A stretch of DNA of 64,000 bases from Palsa-883 sp963826975 (lineage in GTDB: Bacteria > Pseudomonadota > Alphaproteobacteria > Acetobacterales > Acetobacteraceae): contig CAWGZJ010000003.1 of NCBI GenBank assembly GCA_963826975.1, positions 1,054,001 to 1,118,000 on the forward strand, written 5' to 3'. The stretch's first letter is position 1, and each line of letters starts with the position of its first letter. Shown piece by piece: positions 33,319 to 41,730 of the stretch. Below the pieces are notes generated by a model. The model saw only the letters and a program-made list of their open reading frames with translations. It was not told the DNA's origin and ran no database searches. The position numbers and the translations under genes are program-made.

Positions 33319-34050
33319 ATGAGCGACACGAAGAAGAAATCCGGGGGCAAGTCTCCTGGCAAATCGCCCGGCAAGTCTTCCGGGAAGCCGACGGGGAAGC
33401 CCGCTGCAAAGTCCGGCGGTGGCGCGCCGCGCGGCGGTCCGCCGCAGAAGTTGGTGCGCGAGAAGGCGTCGGCCGACACTGGCGTCATCGCACAGGCCTC
33501 GCCGGCCGAGACGCCGCGCATGCTGCGGCGGTACCGCGACGAGGTGCGGGCCAAGCTGACCAGCGAGTTCGGCTACACCAACCCGATGCAGGTGCCGCGG
33601 CTAGAGAAGATCGTCATCAACATGGGTGTCGGCGACGCGACCGCCGACCAGAAGAAGCTGGATGCGGCGGTGGCGGAACTGACCGCGATCGCCGGCCAGA
33701 AGTCGGTGAAGACGATCGCGAAGAAGGCCATCGCCGGGTTCAAGATCCGCAAGGGCCTGCCGATCGGCTGCAAGGTCACTCTGCGCAAGGCGCGCATGTA
33801 TGAGTTCATGGATCGGCTGTTCACCATCGCGCTGCCTCGGGTGCGGGATTTCCGCGGCATCACCGGCAAGGGCTTCGACGGGCGCGGCAACTTCGCGATG
33901 GGGCTGAAGGAGCAGATCGTGTTCCCGGAGATCAACTACGACAGGGTCGACTCGGTACGAGGGATGGACATCCAGTTCGTCACCACCGCGAAGACCGACG
34001 CGGAAGCGAAGGCGCTGCTGAAGGCGTTCGACCTGCCGTTCGCCAACTGA
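33319..34050 (+). CDS. rplE: 50S ribosomal protein L5 with repeat N-terminus
   Basis: L5 (243 residues, against about 180) binds 5S rRNA and P-site tRNA. The normal protein begins near residue 65 with PRMLRRYRDEVRAKLTSEFG and is complete, with KIVINMGVGDA, the IRKGLPIGCKVTLR region and DFRGITGKGFDGRGNF. The first 64 residues are a basic extension with six 4-residue units of the GKSP type from a 12-bp DNA repeat. The upstream ATG is kept as start because it follows rplX by 10 bp with a GAGG site; whether ribosomes instead start later, at an internal Met, is open. Confidence 0.95.
   Translation: MSDTKKKSGGKSPGKSPGKSSGKPTGKPAAKSGGGAPRGGPPQKLVREKASADTGVIAQASPAETPRMLRRYRDEVRAKLTSEFGYTNPMQVPRLEKIVINMGVGDATADQKKLDAAVAELTAIAGQKSVKTIAKKAIAGFKIRKGLPIGCKVTLRKARMYEFMDRLFTIALPRVRDFRGITGKGFDGRGNFAMGLKEQIVFPEINYDRVDSVRGMDIQFVTTAKTDAEAKALLKAFDLPFAN
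33346..33417 (+). repeat. 6 x 12-bp tandem repeat at the 5' end of rplE
   Basis: Six 12-bp units from 33346 to 33417, with consensus GGCAAGTCTYCC, encode GKSP, GKSP, GKSS, GKPT, GKPA and AKSG. Confidence 0.92.
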
Positions 34051-34104
34051 CGATTTTGGAAAACCGCTGGGAAGTCCCTGAGGGTTCCGGAGGAAGAAGA
34101 TAGG

Positions 34105-34410
34105 ATGGCCAAGCTTTCCCAGGTCAACCGCAATGCGATGCGTGAGCGCAAGGCGAAGCGCGACAAATCGAAGCGCGCCGCACTGAAGGCGGTGGTGATG
34201 GACCGTACGCTGCCGGTGGAAGACCGCTTCAACGCCACGTTGAAGCTGGCGCAACTGCCGCGCAACGGTGCCGCGGTGCGGGTGCGGCTGCGCTGCGCGC
34301 TGACCGGGCGTTCACGCGGCAACTACCGCAAGTTCAAGCTGTGCCGCATAGCGCTGCGCGAACTGGCCTCGTCGGGACAGATCCCCGGCATGGCCAAGGC
34401 AAGCTGGTAA
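34105..34410 (+). CDS. rpsN: 30S ribosomal protein S14
   Basis: S14 (101 residues), the zinc-free long form: MAKLSQVNRNAMRERKAKRD, then LRCALTGRSRGNYRKFKLCR and the C-terminal SGQIPGMAKASW. It belongs to the 30S head. GGAGGAAG lies 9-10 bp before the ATG, the strongest Shine-Dalgarno in the operon. Confidence 0.97.
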   Translation: MAKLSQVNRNAMRERKAKRDKSKRAALKAVVMDRTLPVEDRFNATLKLAQLPRNGAAVRVRLRCALTGRSRGNYRKFKLCRIALRELASSGQIPGMAKASW

Positions 34411-34421
34411 GGGGGCACGCG

Positions 34422-34820
34422 ATGTCTATGTCCGACCCCCTGGGCGACATGCTCACCCGGATTCGCAATGCACAGCGCGCGCGCCACAGTTCCTGCGTGG
34501 CGCCGGCCTCGCAGTTGCGTGCCAACGTGCTGGACGTGCTGAAGCGCGAGGGCTTCATCCGCGGCTTTGCCGCCGAGCAGCTTCGCCCCGGCGTGGCGCA
34601 GTTGCGGATCGAGTTGAAATATGACGCCGGCGAACCGGTCATCAAGGAGATCACGCGCGTCTCCAAGCCAGGCCGGCGGGTCTATTCCCGGATCAAGGAG
34701 CTGCCGCGGGTCTATGCCGGCCTCGGGGTCTCGATCCTGTCCACGCCGCGCGGCGTGATGAGCGATGCCGAGGCGCGCGCCGCCAATGTTGGCGGCGAAG
34801 TCCTGTGTCGAGTGTTCTGA
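34422..34820 (+). CDS. rpsH: 30S ribosomal protein S8
   Basis: S8 (132 residues) binds the central domain of 16S rRNA and in some bacteria represses the spc operon. MSMSDPLGDMLTRIRNAQRA begins it; a second ATG two codons later is an equally possible start. ISTPRGV-type residues (SILSTPRGVMSDAEARAANV) are present at the C-terminus. The sequence GTGTTCTGATGG containing the stop is repeated downstream. Confidence 0.97.
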   Translation: MSMSDPLGDMLTRIRNAQRARHSSCVAPASQLRANVLDVLKREGFIRGFAAEQLRPGVAQLRIELKYDAGEPVIKEITRVSKPGRRVYSRIKELPRVYAGLGVSILSTPRGVMSDAEARAANVGGEVLCRVF

Positions 34821-34851
34821 TGGCGCGTGTTCTGATGGAGAAAGTCTGATG
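34812..34851 (+). repeat. 15-bp repeat over the rpsH stop and rplF start
   Basis: GTGTTCTGATGG at 34812-34823 (with the rpsH stop at 34818) recurs exactly at 34827-34838, and a shorter GTCTGATG at 34844-34851 carries the rplF start ATG. Three stop-start TGATG junctions thus lie in a row; only the first TGA and the last ATG are used by the annotated genes. Confidence 0.9.
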
Positions 34852-35382
34852 TCGCGCGTAGGAAAATATCCGGTGGAGATTCCGGCGGGCGTCCAGGTGG
34901 CGATCGCCGGCGGCATCCTGACCGCCAAGGGCAAGCTCGGCGAGTTGTCGCTGCCGCTGACCGATCACATCGAGGCCAAGGTCGAAGGCAACCATGTCAC
35001 CGTGGCGCCGCGCAGCGCGGAGCAGCAGGCGCGGATGATGTGGGGCACCACGCGGGCGCTGGTCGCGTCGATGGTGAAGGGCGTGTCCACCGGCTACACG
35101 AGGTCGATGGAGATTACCGGCACCGGCTATCGTGCCGCGGTGCAGGGCGACCGGCTGGAGATCAGCCTCGGCTTCTCGCACCCGATCCACTATCCGGTGC
35201 CGAAGGGCATCAAGATCACCTGTGAGCGGCCGACCGCGATCAAGGTGGAAGGCGTCGACAAGCGGCTGGTTGGGCAGGTCGCGGCGGAGATCCGCGCGTT
35301 CCGCCCGCCCGAGCCCTACAAGGGCAAGGGCGTGCGCTACGGTGACGAGCAGATCCGCCGCAAGGAAGGCAAGAAGAAGTAG
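34849..35382 (+). CDS. rplF: 50S ribosomal protein L6
   Basis: L6 (177 residues) lies near the sarcin-ricin loop and factor site. MSRVGKYPVEIPAGVQVAIA and the C-terminal RAFRPPEPYKGKGVRYGDEQ are diagnostic. GGAG precedes the third ATG of the local TGATG series, which supports 34849 as start. Confidence 0.97.
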   Translation: MSRVGKYPVEIPAGVQVAIAGGILTAKGKLGELSLPLTDHIEAKVEGNHVTVAPRSAEQQARMMWGTTRALVASMVKGVSTGYTRSMEITGTGYRAAVQGDRLEISLGFSHPIHYPVPKGIKITCERPTAIKVEGVDKRLVGQVAAEIRAFRPPEPYKGKGVRYGDEQIRRKEGKKK

Positions 35383-35383
35383 C

Positions 35384-35761
35384 ATGAGCGCGAGACAGGA
35401 TCTGCGGGAGCGGCGGCGTGAGCGCCTGCGCTTCCAGTTGCGCCAGAAGGCCGGCGGGCGGCCACGCCTGTCGGTGTTCCGTTCCGGCAAGCACATCTAT
35501 GCCCAGGTGATCGATGACGGCCAGGGTCGTACGCTGGCCGCCGCGTCGTCGCTCGACAAGGGACTGCGCGAGGCGGTGAAGGCCGGCGAGCTGAAGACCG
35601 GTGCCGACAAGGCCGCCGCCGCGGCGGTCGGCAAGCTGGTGGCCGAGCGCGCGCTGGCTGCCGGCGTCACCGAGGTGGTGTTCGATCGGGGATCGTATCT
35701 TTATCACGGCCGCGTCAAGGCGCTGGCCGAAGCCGCTCGCGAAGGCGGGTTGGCGTTCTAG
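35384..35761 (+). CDS. rplR: 50S ribosomal protein L18
   Basis: L18 (125 residues) binds 5S rRNA with L5. The start MSARQDLRERRRERLRFQLR is basic; RPRLSVFRSGKHIYAQVIDD, VGKLVAERALAAGVTEVVFD and SYLYHGRVKALAEAAREGGL are typical. ATG lies one base after the rplF stop (TAGCATG). Confidence 0.97.
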   Translation: MSARQDLRERRRERLRFQLRQKAGGRPRLSVFRSGKHIYAQVIDDGQGRTLAAASSLDKGLREAVKAGELKTGADKAAAAAVGKLVAERALAAGVTEVVFDRGSYLYHGRVKALAEAAREGGLAF

Positions 35762-35773
35762 GGAGACAACAGA

Positions 35774-36400
35774 GTGGCACGCGAAGCACGCGAGGGTCGG
35801 AGCCGCGAGCGGGAACGCGACCGCGACGGCGGCGACGACATCATCGACAAGCTGGTCACGATCAACCGCGTGGCCAAGGTGGTGAAGGGCGGGCGGCGGT
35901 TTGCGTTCGCGGCGCTGGTGGTGGTCGGCGACCAGAAGGGCCGCGTCGGCTACGGCGCCGGCAAGGCGCGCGAGGTGCCGGAGGCGATCCGCAAGGCGAC
36001 CGAGCGGGCCAAGCGCGCCATGATCCGCGTGCCAATGAAGGAAGGCCGCACGCTGCACCATGACGTGGAAGGCCGTTACGGCGCCGGCAACGTGATATTG
36101 CGCACCGCCCCGGCCGGCACCGGGATCATTGCCGGCGGCCCGTTGCGCGCGGTGTTCGAGACGCTGGGGATCGGCGACGTGGTGGCCAAGTCGCTCGGCA
36201 GCCGCAACCCGCACAACATGGTGAAGGCGACGTTCGCGGCGCTGCAGCGCGTGGCGTCGCCGCGCTCGGTGGCCAATCGTCGCGGCAAGAAGGTGGCGGA
36301 GCTGTTTGGCCGGCCACCGGCGGCGGTGTTCGGCGCGGTTGGACCGACGGCTGCCGGGCAAGATCTGCCGGCGTCACCGGAGGCCGCGCCCAATGCCTAA
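35774..36400 (+). CDS. rpsE: 30S ribosomal protein S5
   Basis: S5 (208 residues) takes part in mRNA entry and decoding fidelity. A GTG start (35774) is chosen because GGAGA lies 8-9 bp upstream and no in-frame ATG precedes the conserved VTINRVAKVVKGGRRFAFAA. The N-terminus has an Arg/Asp/Glu-rich run (RERERDRDGGDD). The body shows GNVILRTAPAGTGIIAGGPL. The C-terminus (residues 180-208) is Pro/Ala-rich. It overlaps rpmD by 8 bp. Confidence 0.96.
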   Translation: MAREAREGRSRERERDRDGGDDIIDKLVTINRVAKVVKGGRRFAFAALVVVGDQKGRVGYGAGKAREVPEAIRKATERAKRAMIRVPMKEGRTLHHDVEGRYGAGNVILRTAPAGTGIIAGGPLRAVFETLGIGDVVAKSLGSRNPHNMVKATFAALQRVASPRSVANRRGKKVAELFGRPPAAVFGAVGPTAAGQDLPASPEAAPNA

Positions 36401-36575
36401 GATTCGCGTGACGCAGATGCGCTCGGCGCTCGGGCGCAAGCCGGGCCAGAAGGAAACGCTGACCGGGCTTGGCCTCAAGAAGCAGCGCAGCACGCGCGAG
36501 CTGGAGGACACACCCTCGGCACGCGGAATGATCCGCAAGGTTGCCCACCTGATCAAGGTGGAGGAGTTGGGCTGA
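36393..36575 (+). CDS. rpmD: 50S ribosomal protein L30
   Basis: L30 (60 residues): MPKIRVTQMRSALGRKPGQK, then TLTGLGLKKQRSTRELEDTP and a normal end. It begins inside the rpsE 3' end, so translation is coupled. Confidence 0.96.
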   Translation: MPKIRVTQMRSALGRKPGQKETLTGLGLKKQRSTRELEDTPSARGMIRKVAHLIKVEELG

Positions 36576-36576
36576 G

Positions 36577-37062
36577 ATGAACCTCAATGAACTGCGCGAC
36601 CGGCCGGGATCGCGGCTGAAGTCGAAGCGGCTTGGCCGCGGCATCGGGTCGGGCAAGGGCAAGACCTCGGGCAAGGGCGTGAAGGGGCAGAAGGCGCGGG
36701 CTGGCGTGGCGCTGAACGGCTTCGAGGGCGGTCAGTTGCCGATCTACCGGCGGCTGCCGAAGCGCGGGTTCTGGAACCCGTTCCGCAAGGTGTATGCGCC
36801 GATCAATCTCGGGGCGCTGGCGAAGGCGATCGAGGCGGGCAAGCTGGATGCCGCACAGCCGATCACCGAGGCGACGCTGCGGGCCGCGGGGCTGGTGAGT
36901 GGGCGCAAGGTCGCGGGTGTGCGGCTGTTGGCGGAGGGCGAGATAGGGCGGGCGATTACCATTACGGTGTCGGGTGCGTCGGCCGCGGCGAGGGCCGCGG
37001 TGGAGCAGGCTGGGGGGTCGGTGACGACGACTGTTGCTGTGGCTGAGGCTGCGGTCGCTTGA
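36577..37062 (+). CDS. rplO: 50S ribosomal protein L15
   Basis: L15 (161 residues) is a late-assembly 50S protein. MNLNELRDRPGSRLKSKRLG, GIGSGKGKTSGKGVKGQKAR and GFEGGQLPIYRRLPKRGF are clear. It starts one base after the rpmD stop. A long palindrome separates it from secY. Confidence 0.97.
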   Translation: MNLNELRDRPGSRLKSKRLGRGIGSGKGKTSGKGVKGQKARAGVALNGFEGGQLPIYRRLPKRGFWNPFRKVYAPINLGALAKAIEAGKLDAAQPITEATLRAAGLVSGRKVAGVRLLAEGEIGRAITITVSGASAAARAAVEQAGGSVTTTVAVAEAAVA

Positions 37063-37065
37063 TTG

Positions 37066-37180
37066 CTCTCCCGCCCCTTGAGGGAGGGGTTGGGGGAGGG
37101 GTCACTGAGGTGCACTGTTGGGAAGCCTTTGCGTGGCGCGAACCCCTTCCCCCCAACCCCCTCCCTCAAGGGGAGGGGAG
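37066..37180. repeat. Long CCCTCCC/GGGAGGG palindrome between rplO and secY
   Basis: Left arm about 37066-37102 (CTCCCGCCCCTTGAGGGAGG core) and right arm about 37142-37180 (CCCTCCCTCAAGGGGAGGGG core) are near reverse complements, around a loop of about 40 bp. The same element occurs at 46701-46815 and 56080-56204, so it is a dispersed repeat family. Confidence 0.9.
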
Positions 37181-37213
37181 TTTAAGCAGTCTTAACGTTC
37201 TGCACCCTTCACC

Positions 37214-37241
37214 TTGGCGCCCGGGAGCGGCAAACTAGGCT
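37214..37241 (+). promoter_or_regulatory. Possible weak promoter before secY
   Basis: TTGGCG (37214-37219), a 16-bp spacer and TAGGCT (37236-37241) lie 22 bp before the secY ATG. The match is partial; the placement after the palindrome makes it plausible. Confidence 0.35.
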
Positions 37242-37262
37242 GAACCACGCGAGGACCCGCAC

Positions 37263-38608
37263 ATGGCATCCGCCGCCGAACAACTTGCGGCCAACCTCAA
37301 TCTCGGCGTGCTGTCGAAGGCGACCGAGCTCAAGCAGCGCATCTGGTTCACGCTTGGCGCGCTGATCATCTACCGGCTGGGCACCTACATCCCGGTGCCG
37401 GGCGTCGATGCCTCGGTGATGACCGAGATGCTGAACCAGCATGGCGGCGGCATCCTGGGCATGTTCGACATGTTCACCGGCGGCGCGCTGCGGCGCATGA
37501 CGGTGTTCGCGCTGAACATCATGCCGTACATCAGTGCCAGCATCATCATCCAGTTGATGACCGCCGCCATCCCGTCGCTCGAGACGCTGAAGAAGGAAGG
37601 CGAGAGCGGGCGCAAGAAGCTCAACCAGTACACCCGCTACCTGACGGTGTTCATCGCGATGTTCCAGTCCTACGGCATCGCCATCGGGCTGGAGAGCATG
37701 CACGGCAACTTCGGCGCCGCGGTGATCGACCCCGGGCATGTTTTTCCGCTTCTCCTGCGTGGTCACGCTGGTCGGCGGCACGATGTTCCTGATGTGGCTG
37801 GGCGAGCAGATCACCGCGCGCGGCGTCGGCAACGGCACCAGCGCTGATCATCATGGCGGGCATCGTCGCCAACCTGCCCAACGCGCTTGCCAGCCTGCTG
37901 GAACTCGGGCGCACCGGCGCGCTGTCGGTGTTCTTCATCCTGGGCTTCATGGTGCTCGCGGTCGCTGTGGTGGCCTTCATCGTCTTCATGGAGCGAGCGC
38001 AGCGGCGCATTCCGGTGCAATACCCGAAGCGCCAGGTCGGCAACCGGATGTTCGGCGGCGATTCGACGCACATGCCGCTGAAGCTGAATACCTCGGGCGT
38101 GATCCCGCCGATCTTCGCCAGCTCGATCCTGCTGATCCCGGCGACCGATCGCCGGGTTCTCGCAAGGTCAGGGGCCGGGCTGGCTGCAGTTCATCTGCCA
38201 CGCAGCTTGCGCACGGCCAGCCGCTGTACATGGCGCTGTATGCGGCGATGATCATCTTCTTCTCGTATTTCTACACCGCGGTGGTGTTCAACCCGCAGGA
38301 GACGGCGGACAACCTGAAGAAATACGGCGGGTTCATCCCGGGTATCCGCCCCGGCAGCGCGACGGCCGACTATTTCGATTATGTGCTGACGCGGCTGACC
38401 ACGGTGGGCGGGCTTTACCTGGTTGCAGTGTGCCTGCTGCCGGAGATCCTGATCAGCGACTATGGGCTGCCGTTCTATTTCGGCGGCACCTCGATCCTGA
38501 TCGTCGTTTCGGTTACCATGGACACGGTGACGCAAATCCAGTCACATCTGCTGGCGCACCAGTACGAAGGCCTGATCCGCAAGGCACGGGTGAAAGGGAC
38601 GGCGATGA
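37263..38608 (+). CDS. secY: Protein translocase subunit SecY (five frame breaks)
   Basis: The channel protein of the Sec translocon. All parts are present but split over three frames: MASAAEQLAANLNLGVLSKA and IYRLGTYIPVPGVD (frame 3), MFFRFSCVVTLVGGTMFLMW (frame 1), MAGIVANLPNALASLLELGR with MPLKLNTSGVIPPIFASSIL (frame 2), GWLQFI (frame 3), and PLYMALYAAMIIFFSYFYTA to LIRKARVKG (frame 1). Removing one base at about 37730-37733 (C), 37843 (G), 38147 (G), 38196 (T) and 38596-38598 (G) restores one protein of about 445 residues ending KGRR, with the stop TGA at 38606 overlapping the adk ATG. As read, it has no stop before adk. Probably an intact gene with sequence errors. Confidence 0.88.
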
Positions 38609-39265
38609 ATCTCATCCTTCTGGGCCCTCCCGGCGCGGGGAAGGGCACGCAGGCGAAGCGTTTGCGAGGACCGTTTCGGTATCGCGCAAATTTCGACCGG
38701 CGACATGCTGCGCGCCGAGGTCGCCGCCGGCAGCTCGATCGGACGCGAGGCCAAGGCGGTGATGGAGGCCGGTCACCTGGTGTCCGACGACATCATCATC
38801 CGCATGCTGGGCGGGCGGATGGAGCACTCGGACTGCGCCAGAGGGTTCATCCTGGATGGGTTCCCACGCACCGTGCCGCAGGCCAGGGCGCTGGACATAC
38901 TGCTGGGTCAGCGAGGCCTGAAGCTGGACGCGGTGATCGAGCTGAAGGTGGACGATGCAGCGCTGGTCGAACGGATCGCCGGGCGTTTCACTTGCGCGAA
39001 TTGCGGCGCGGGGTATCACGACACGTTCCAGCCGACCCGGGTGCCGGGCGTCTGCGACAAGTGCGGCAGCCGCACCTTCACCCGCCGCCCCGACGATAAC
39101 CGCGAGACGGTCAAGGCGCGGCTGGACGCCTATCACCGCCAGACCGCGCCGATTCTGCCGCACTACGCCGCGCAGGGACTGCTGCGTACGGTCGACGGCA
39201 TGGCGGCGATTGAGGAGGTGGCAAGTCAGATCGACGCGGCGCTTGGTGTCCCGTCGGAGGCATGA
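38605..39265 (+). CDS. adk: Adenylate kinase (one frame break)
   Basis: Converts ATP plus AMP to two ADP. The P-loop MNLILLGPPGAGKGTQAKRL is in frame 1; RFGIAQISTGDMLRAEVAAG continues in frame 2. Removing the C at 38665 restores LEDRFG and a protein of about 219 residues. The NMP-binding and LID domains are present; the LID holds a Cys4 zinc site (CANCGAGYH and CDKCGSRTF), the metal-binding long form. FILDGFPRTVPQA is intact. The ATG would overlap the corrected secY stop. Confidence 0.92.
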
Positions 39266-39376
39266 TGCCTGCGATGTCTTTTGGGGGTGCCCGCAGGATG
39301 CTTATCTTTGGGTGTGCCAGGGGGCAGTCGGATTCCACTGACCGCATGTTTATCACGAAGAATTGATCAGCGTGCG

Positions 39377-39404
39377 TTGACTCCCTGTCTGCCGACAGTA
39401 TAGT
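39377..39404 (+). promoter_or_regulatory. Promoter before rpsM
   Basis: TTGACT (39377-39382), a 16-bp spacer and TATAGT (39399-39404) are a close sigma-70 match in the 252-bp gap between adk and rpsM. The start site would be near 39411, giving a leader of about 105 nt for rpsM-rpsK-rpoA-rplQ. Confidence 0.78.
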
Positions 39405-39517
39405 CCGCGCCTCCGACGAGCCCCCCTATGGGGCCGCCGTCGCTCGCGCATATCACCGCCCTTCGGGGTACCGACCGCCCGGCGCCGTCTGGCCTGGGCC
39501 GACAGGAGTTAGCCAGC

Positions 39518-39896
39518 TTGGCCCGCATCGCCGGCGTAAACATTCCGACCAACAAACGCGTGACCATCGGGCTGCGCTATATCTACGGCATCGGCCCGAC
39601 CAAGGCCGCCGCAGATTTGCTCCCGGCTGTCCATCCCGGATGAGCGCCGGGTGAACCAGCTCTCGGACGACGAAGTGCTGCGCATCCGCGAACTGGTCGA
39701 CCGGGACTATCAGGTCGAGGGCGACCTGCGGCGTGAAGTGGCGATGAACATCAAGCGCCTGATGGATCTGGGCTGCTATCGCGGGCTGCGCCATCGCAAG
39801 GGGCTGCCGGTTCGCGGCCAGCGCACCCACACCAATGCACGCACCCGCAAGGGCAAGGCAGTGGCGATTGCCGGCAAGAAAAAGGTTACCAAGTAG
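39518..39896 (+). CDS. rpsM: 30S ribosomal protein S13 (TTG start, one frame break)
   Basis: S13 (about 125 residues) contacts tRNA and the 50S subunit from the 30S head. TTG at 39518 gives ARIAGVNIPTNKRVTIGLRY, with CAGGAG 10 bp upstream. Frame 2 reads to GIGPTKAA; frame 3 continues QICSRLSIPDERRVNQLSDD to the normal end GKKKVTK. Removing one G at about 39611 joins them. Without the correction the frame stops at PAVHPG. Confidence 0.93.
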
Positions 39897-39918
39897 GGCG
39901 CGCCGCGTCCTGGCGCCG

Positions 39919-39942
39919 AGGGATTATCCCTAGGGATTATCC
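39919..39942 (+). repeat. 13-bp-spaced direct repeat before rpsK
   Basis: AGGGATTATCC occurs at 39919-39929 and again at 39932-39942 in the rpsM-rpsK spacer. Confidence 0.8.
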
Positions 39943-40019
39943 GTGACTCATGCGCACTGAACGCCCATTCGCCCGACGCCACATCGCGATCTGAGACACG
40001 GAACAGGACACAATAGAAC

Positions 40020-40415
40020 ATGGCGAAGCCCGCCGCCGCTTCGCGCCCCCGCAGAAAGGAGCGCAAGAACATCACGTCCGGCGTCGCCCACGTCGCGGCG
40101 ACGTTCAACAACACGGTGATCACCATCACCGACGCACAGGGCAACGCCATTGCCTGGTCATCGTCCGGCAGCCAGGGTTTCAAGGGCAGCCGCAAGTCCA
40201 CCCCGTATGCCGCCCAGGTGGCCGCGGAGGACGCCGGAAAGAAGGCGCGCGAACACGGGATGGAAACGCTCGAGATCGAGGTCAGCGGACCGGGCTCGGG
40301 CCGCGAGAGCGCATTGCGGGCGTTGCAGGCGGTCGGCTTCTCGATCACCGCCATCCGCGACATGACGCCGATCCCGCACAACGGCTGCCGCCCGCGCAAA
40401 CGCCGGCGGGTTTGA
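40020..40415 (+). CDS. rpsK: 30S ribosomal protein S11
   Basis: S11 (131 residues) lies on the platform near the E site. KNITSGVAHVAATFNNTVIT, GSQGFKGSRKSTPYAAQVAA and TPIPHNGCRPRKRRRV are diagnostic. CAGGACACA precedes the ATG. The 185-bp gap to rpoA contains irregular repeats of GACCGCAGGCCG and CGATCACGGG-like words, but no gene. Confidence 0.97.
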   Translation: MAKPAAASRPRRKERKNITSGVAHVAATFNNTVITITDAQGNAIAWSSSGSQGFKGSRKSTPYAAQVAAEDAGKKAREHGMETLEIEVSGPGSGRESALRALQAVGFSITAIRDMTPIPHNGCRPRKRRRV

Positions 40416-40600
40416 TTGCCGCCCTATTGTCACGGGTCGGCTGACCGCAGGCCGTTGACCAGCGGCCGGCCGATCGCAGGCCGTCGGGCCGGGGACCGAG
40501 TGATCACAAATCGTCCGATCACGGGCGGGGGGATTTCACTTTCCGACCGGTGTGCCGCCCGTGGCTGGGCAAATGCACCGGCGCAACAGGAATTGGGTGC

Positions 40601-41632
40601 ATGAGACAGACTTTGGTTATCCAGCGCAACTGGCAGTCACTGATCAAGCCGGAGAAGCTCGAGGTCGAGCCCGGCGCCGACCCGTCAAAAGTCGCCACCG
40701 TCGTGGCCGAACCGCTGGAGCGCGGCTTCGGCATGACGCTGGGCAACGCCATCCGCCGCATGCTGCTGTCGTCGCTGCAAGGCGCCGCGGTCACCGCGGT
40801 GCAGATCGATGGCGTGCTGCATGAATTCAGCTCGATCCCCGGCGTGCGCGAGGACGTGACGGACATCGTGCTGAACATCAAACAGCTAGCGCTGCGCATG
40901 CACGGCGAGGGCCCGAAGCGGATGGTGCTGACCGCGACCGGCCCCGGCGAAGTGCGCGCCGGGCAGATCCAGGCCGGCCACGACATCGACATCATGAACC
41001 CCGAACTGGTGCTGTGCACGCTGGACGACGGCGTGAAGCTGGGCATGGAGTTCACCGTCAACCTGGGCAAGGGCTACGTCGCCGCAGCGGCCAACCGGCC
41101 GGAAGACGCGCCGATCGGCCTGATCCCGGTCGATAGTATCTACTCCCCGGTGCGCCGCGTGTCGTACAAGGTCGAGCCGACGCGCGTTGGCCAGGTGACC
41201 GACTATGACAAGCTGCTGTTGACGGTGGAGACGAACGGCGCGGTGACGCCGGAGGATTCCGTGGCCCTGGCGGCGCGGATCCTGCAAGACCAGTTGCAGC
41301 TCTTCATCAACTTCGACGAGCCGCAGCAGATCCGCGCCGAGGAGCCGGAAGACAACCTGCCGTTCAACCGCAACCTGTTGCGCAAGGTGGACGAGCTGGA
41401 GCTGTCGGTCCGCTCGGCGAACTGCCTGAAGAACGATAATATCGTGTATATCGGCGATCTGGTGCAGAAGTCCGAGCAGGAGATGCTGCGCACGCCGAAT
41501 TTCGGGCGCAAGTCGCTGAACGAGATCAAGGAGGTGCTTGCCTCCATGGGTCTCTCGCTCGGCATGACGGTGTCCGGCTGGCCGCCGGAGAACATCGAGG
41601 ATATGGCCAAGCGGCTCGAAGAGCCGTTCTGA
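40601..41632 (+). CDS. rpoA: DNA-directed RNA polymerase alpha subunit
   Basis: Alpha subunit (343 residues): nucleates polymerase assembly through its N-terminal domain (LERGFGMTLGNAIRRMLLSS) and binds UP elements and activators through its C-terminal domain (LRKVDELELSVRSANCLKND and GRKSLNEIKEVLASMGLSLG). The start MRQTLVIQRNWQSLIKPEKL has AGGA 10 bp upstream; homology begins at about the sixth residue. The last 22 bases, including the stop, open a four-unit repeat running to rplQ. Confidence 0.97.
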   Translation: MRQTLVIQRNWQSLIKPEKLEVEPGADPSKVATVVAEPLERGFGMTLGNAIRRMLLSSLQGAAVTAVQIDGVLHEFSSIPGVREDVTDIVLNIKQLALRMHGEGPKRMVLTATGPGEVRAGQIQAGHDIDIMNPELVLCTLDDGVKLGMEFTVNLGKGYVAAAANRPEDAPIGLIPVDSIYSPVRRVSYKVEPTRVGQVTDYDKLLLTVETNGAVTPEDSVALAARILQDQLQLFINFDEPQQIRAEEPEDNLPFNRNLLRKVDELELSVRSANCLKNDNIVYIGDLVQKSEQEMLRTPNFGRKSLNEIKEVLASMGLSLGMTVSGWPPENIEDMAKRLEEPF

Positions 41633-41730
41633 TGGAGGCCGCGGGGCTCGGTCGGCCGGCGTGATGGAGGCGGCGGCTCGACGGGCCGTTTTGATAGAGG
41701 CCGCGGCTCGAAGAGCCGTTTTGATAGAGG
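41611..41730 (+). repeat. 4 x ~30-bp tandem repeat over the rpoA stop and rplQ leader
   Basis: Units start at 41611, 41641, 41673 and 41703. Each contains GGCTCGAAGAGCC-type dyad symmetry followed by TGATRGAGG. The first copy holds the rpoA stop codon and a Shine-Dalgarno-like GGAGG; the fourth supplies the AGAGG site 8 bp before the rplQ ATG. Unit 2 is the most diverged. Confidence 0.93.

Noticed and set aside
37738..39099. A 453-residue secY-adk fusion protein
   Set aside because: The fused frame arises only because an extra G near 38597 hides the secY stop; the corrected sequence gives KGRR-stop overlapping the adk ATG.
37263..39896. Programmed +1 frameshifting as the explanation of the secY, adk and rpsM breaks
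   Set aside because: The sites lack a shared slippery motif or stop context, five breaks in one gene would be unprecedented, and simple one-base removal restores every protein.
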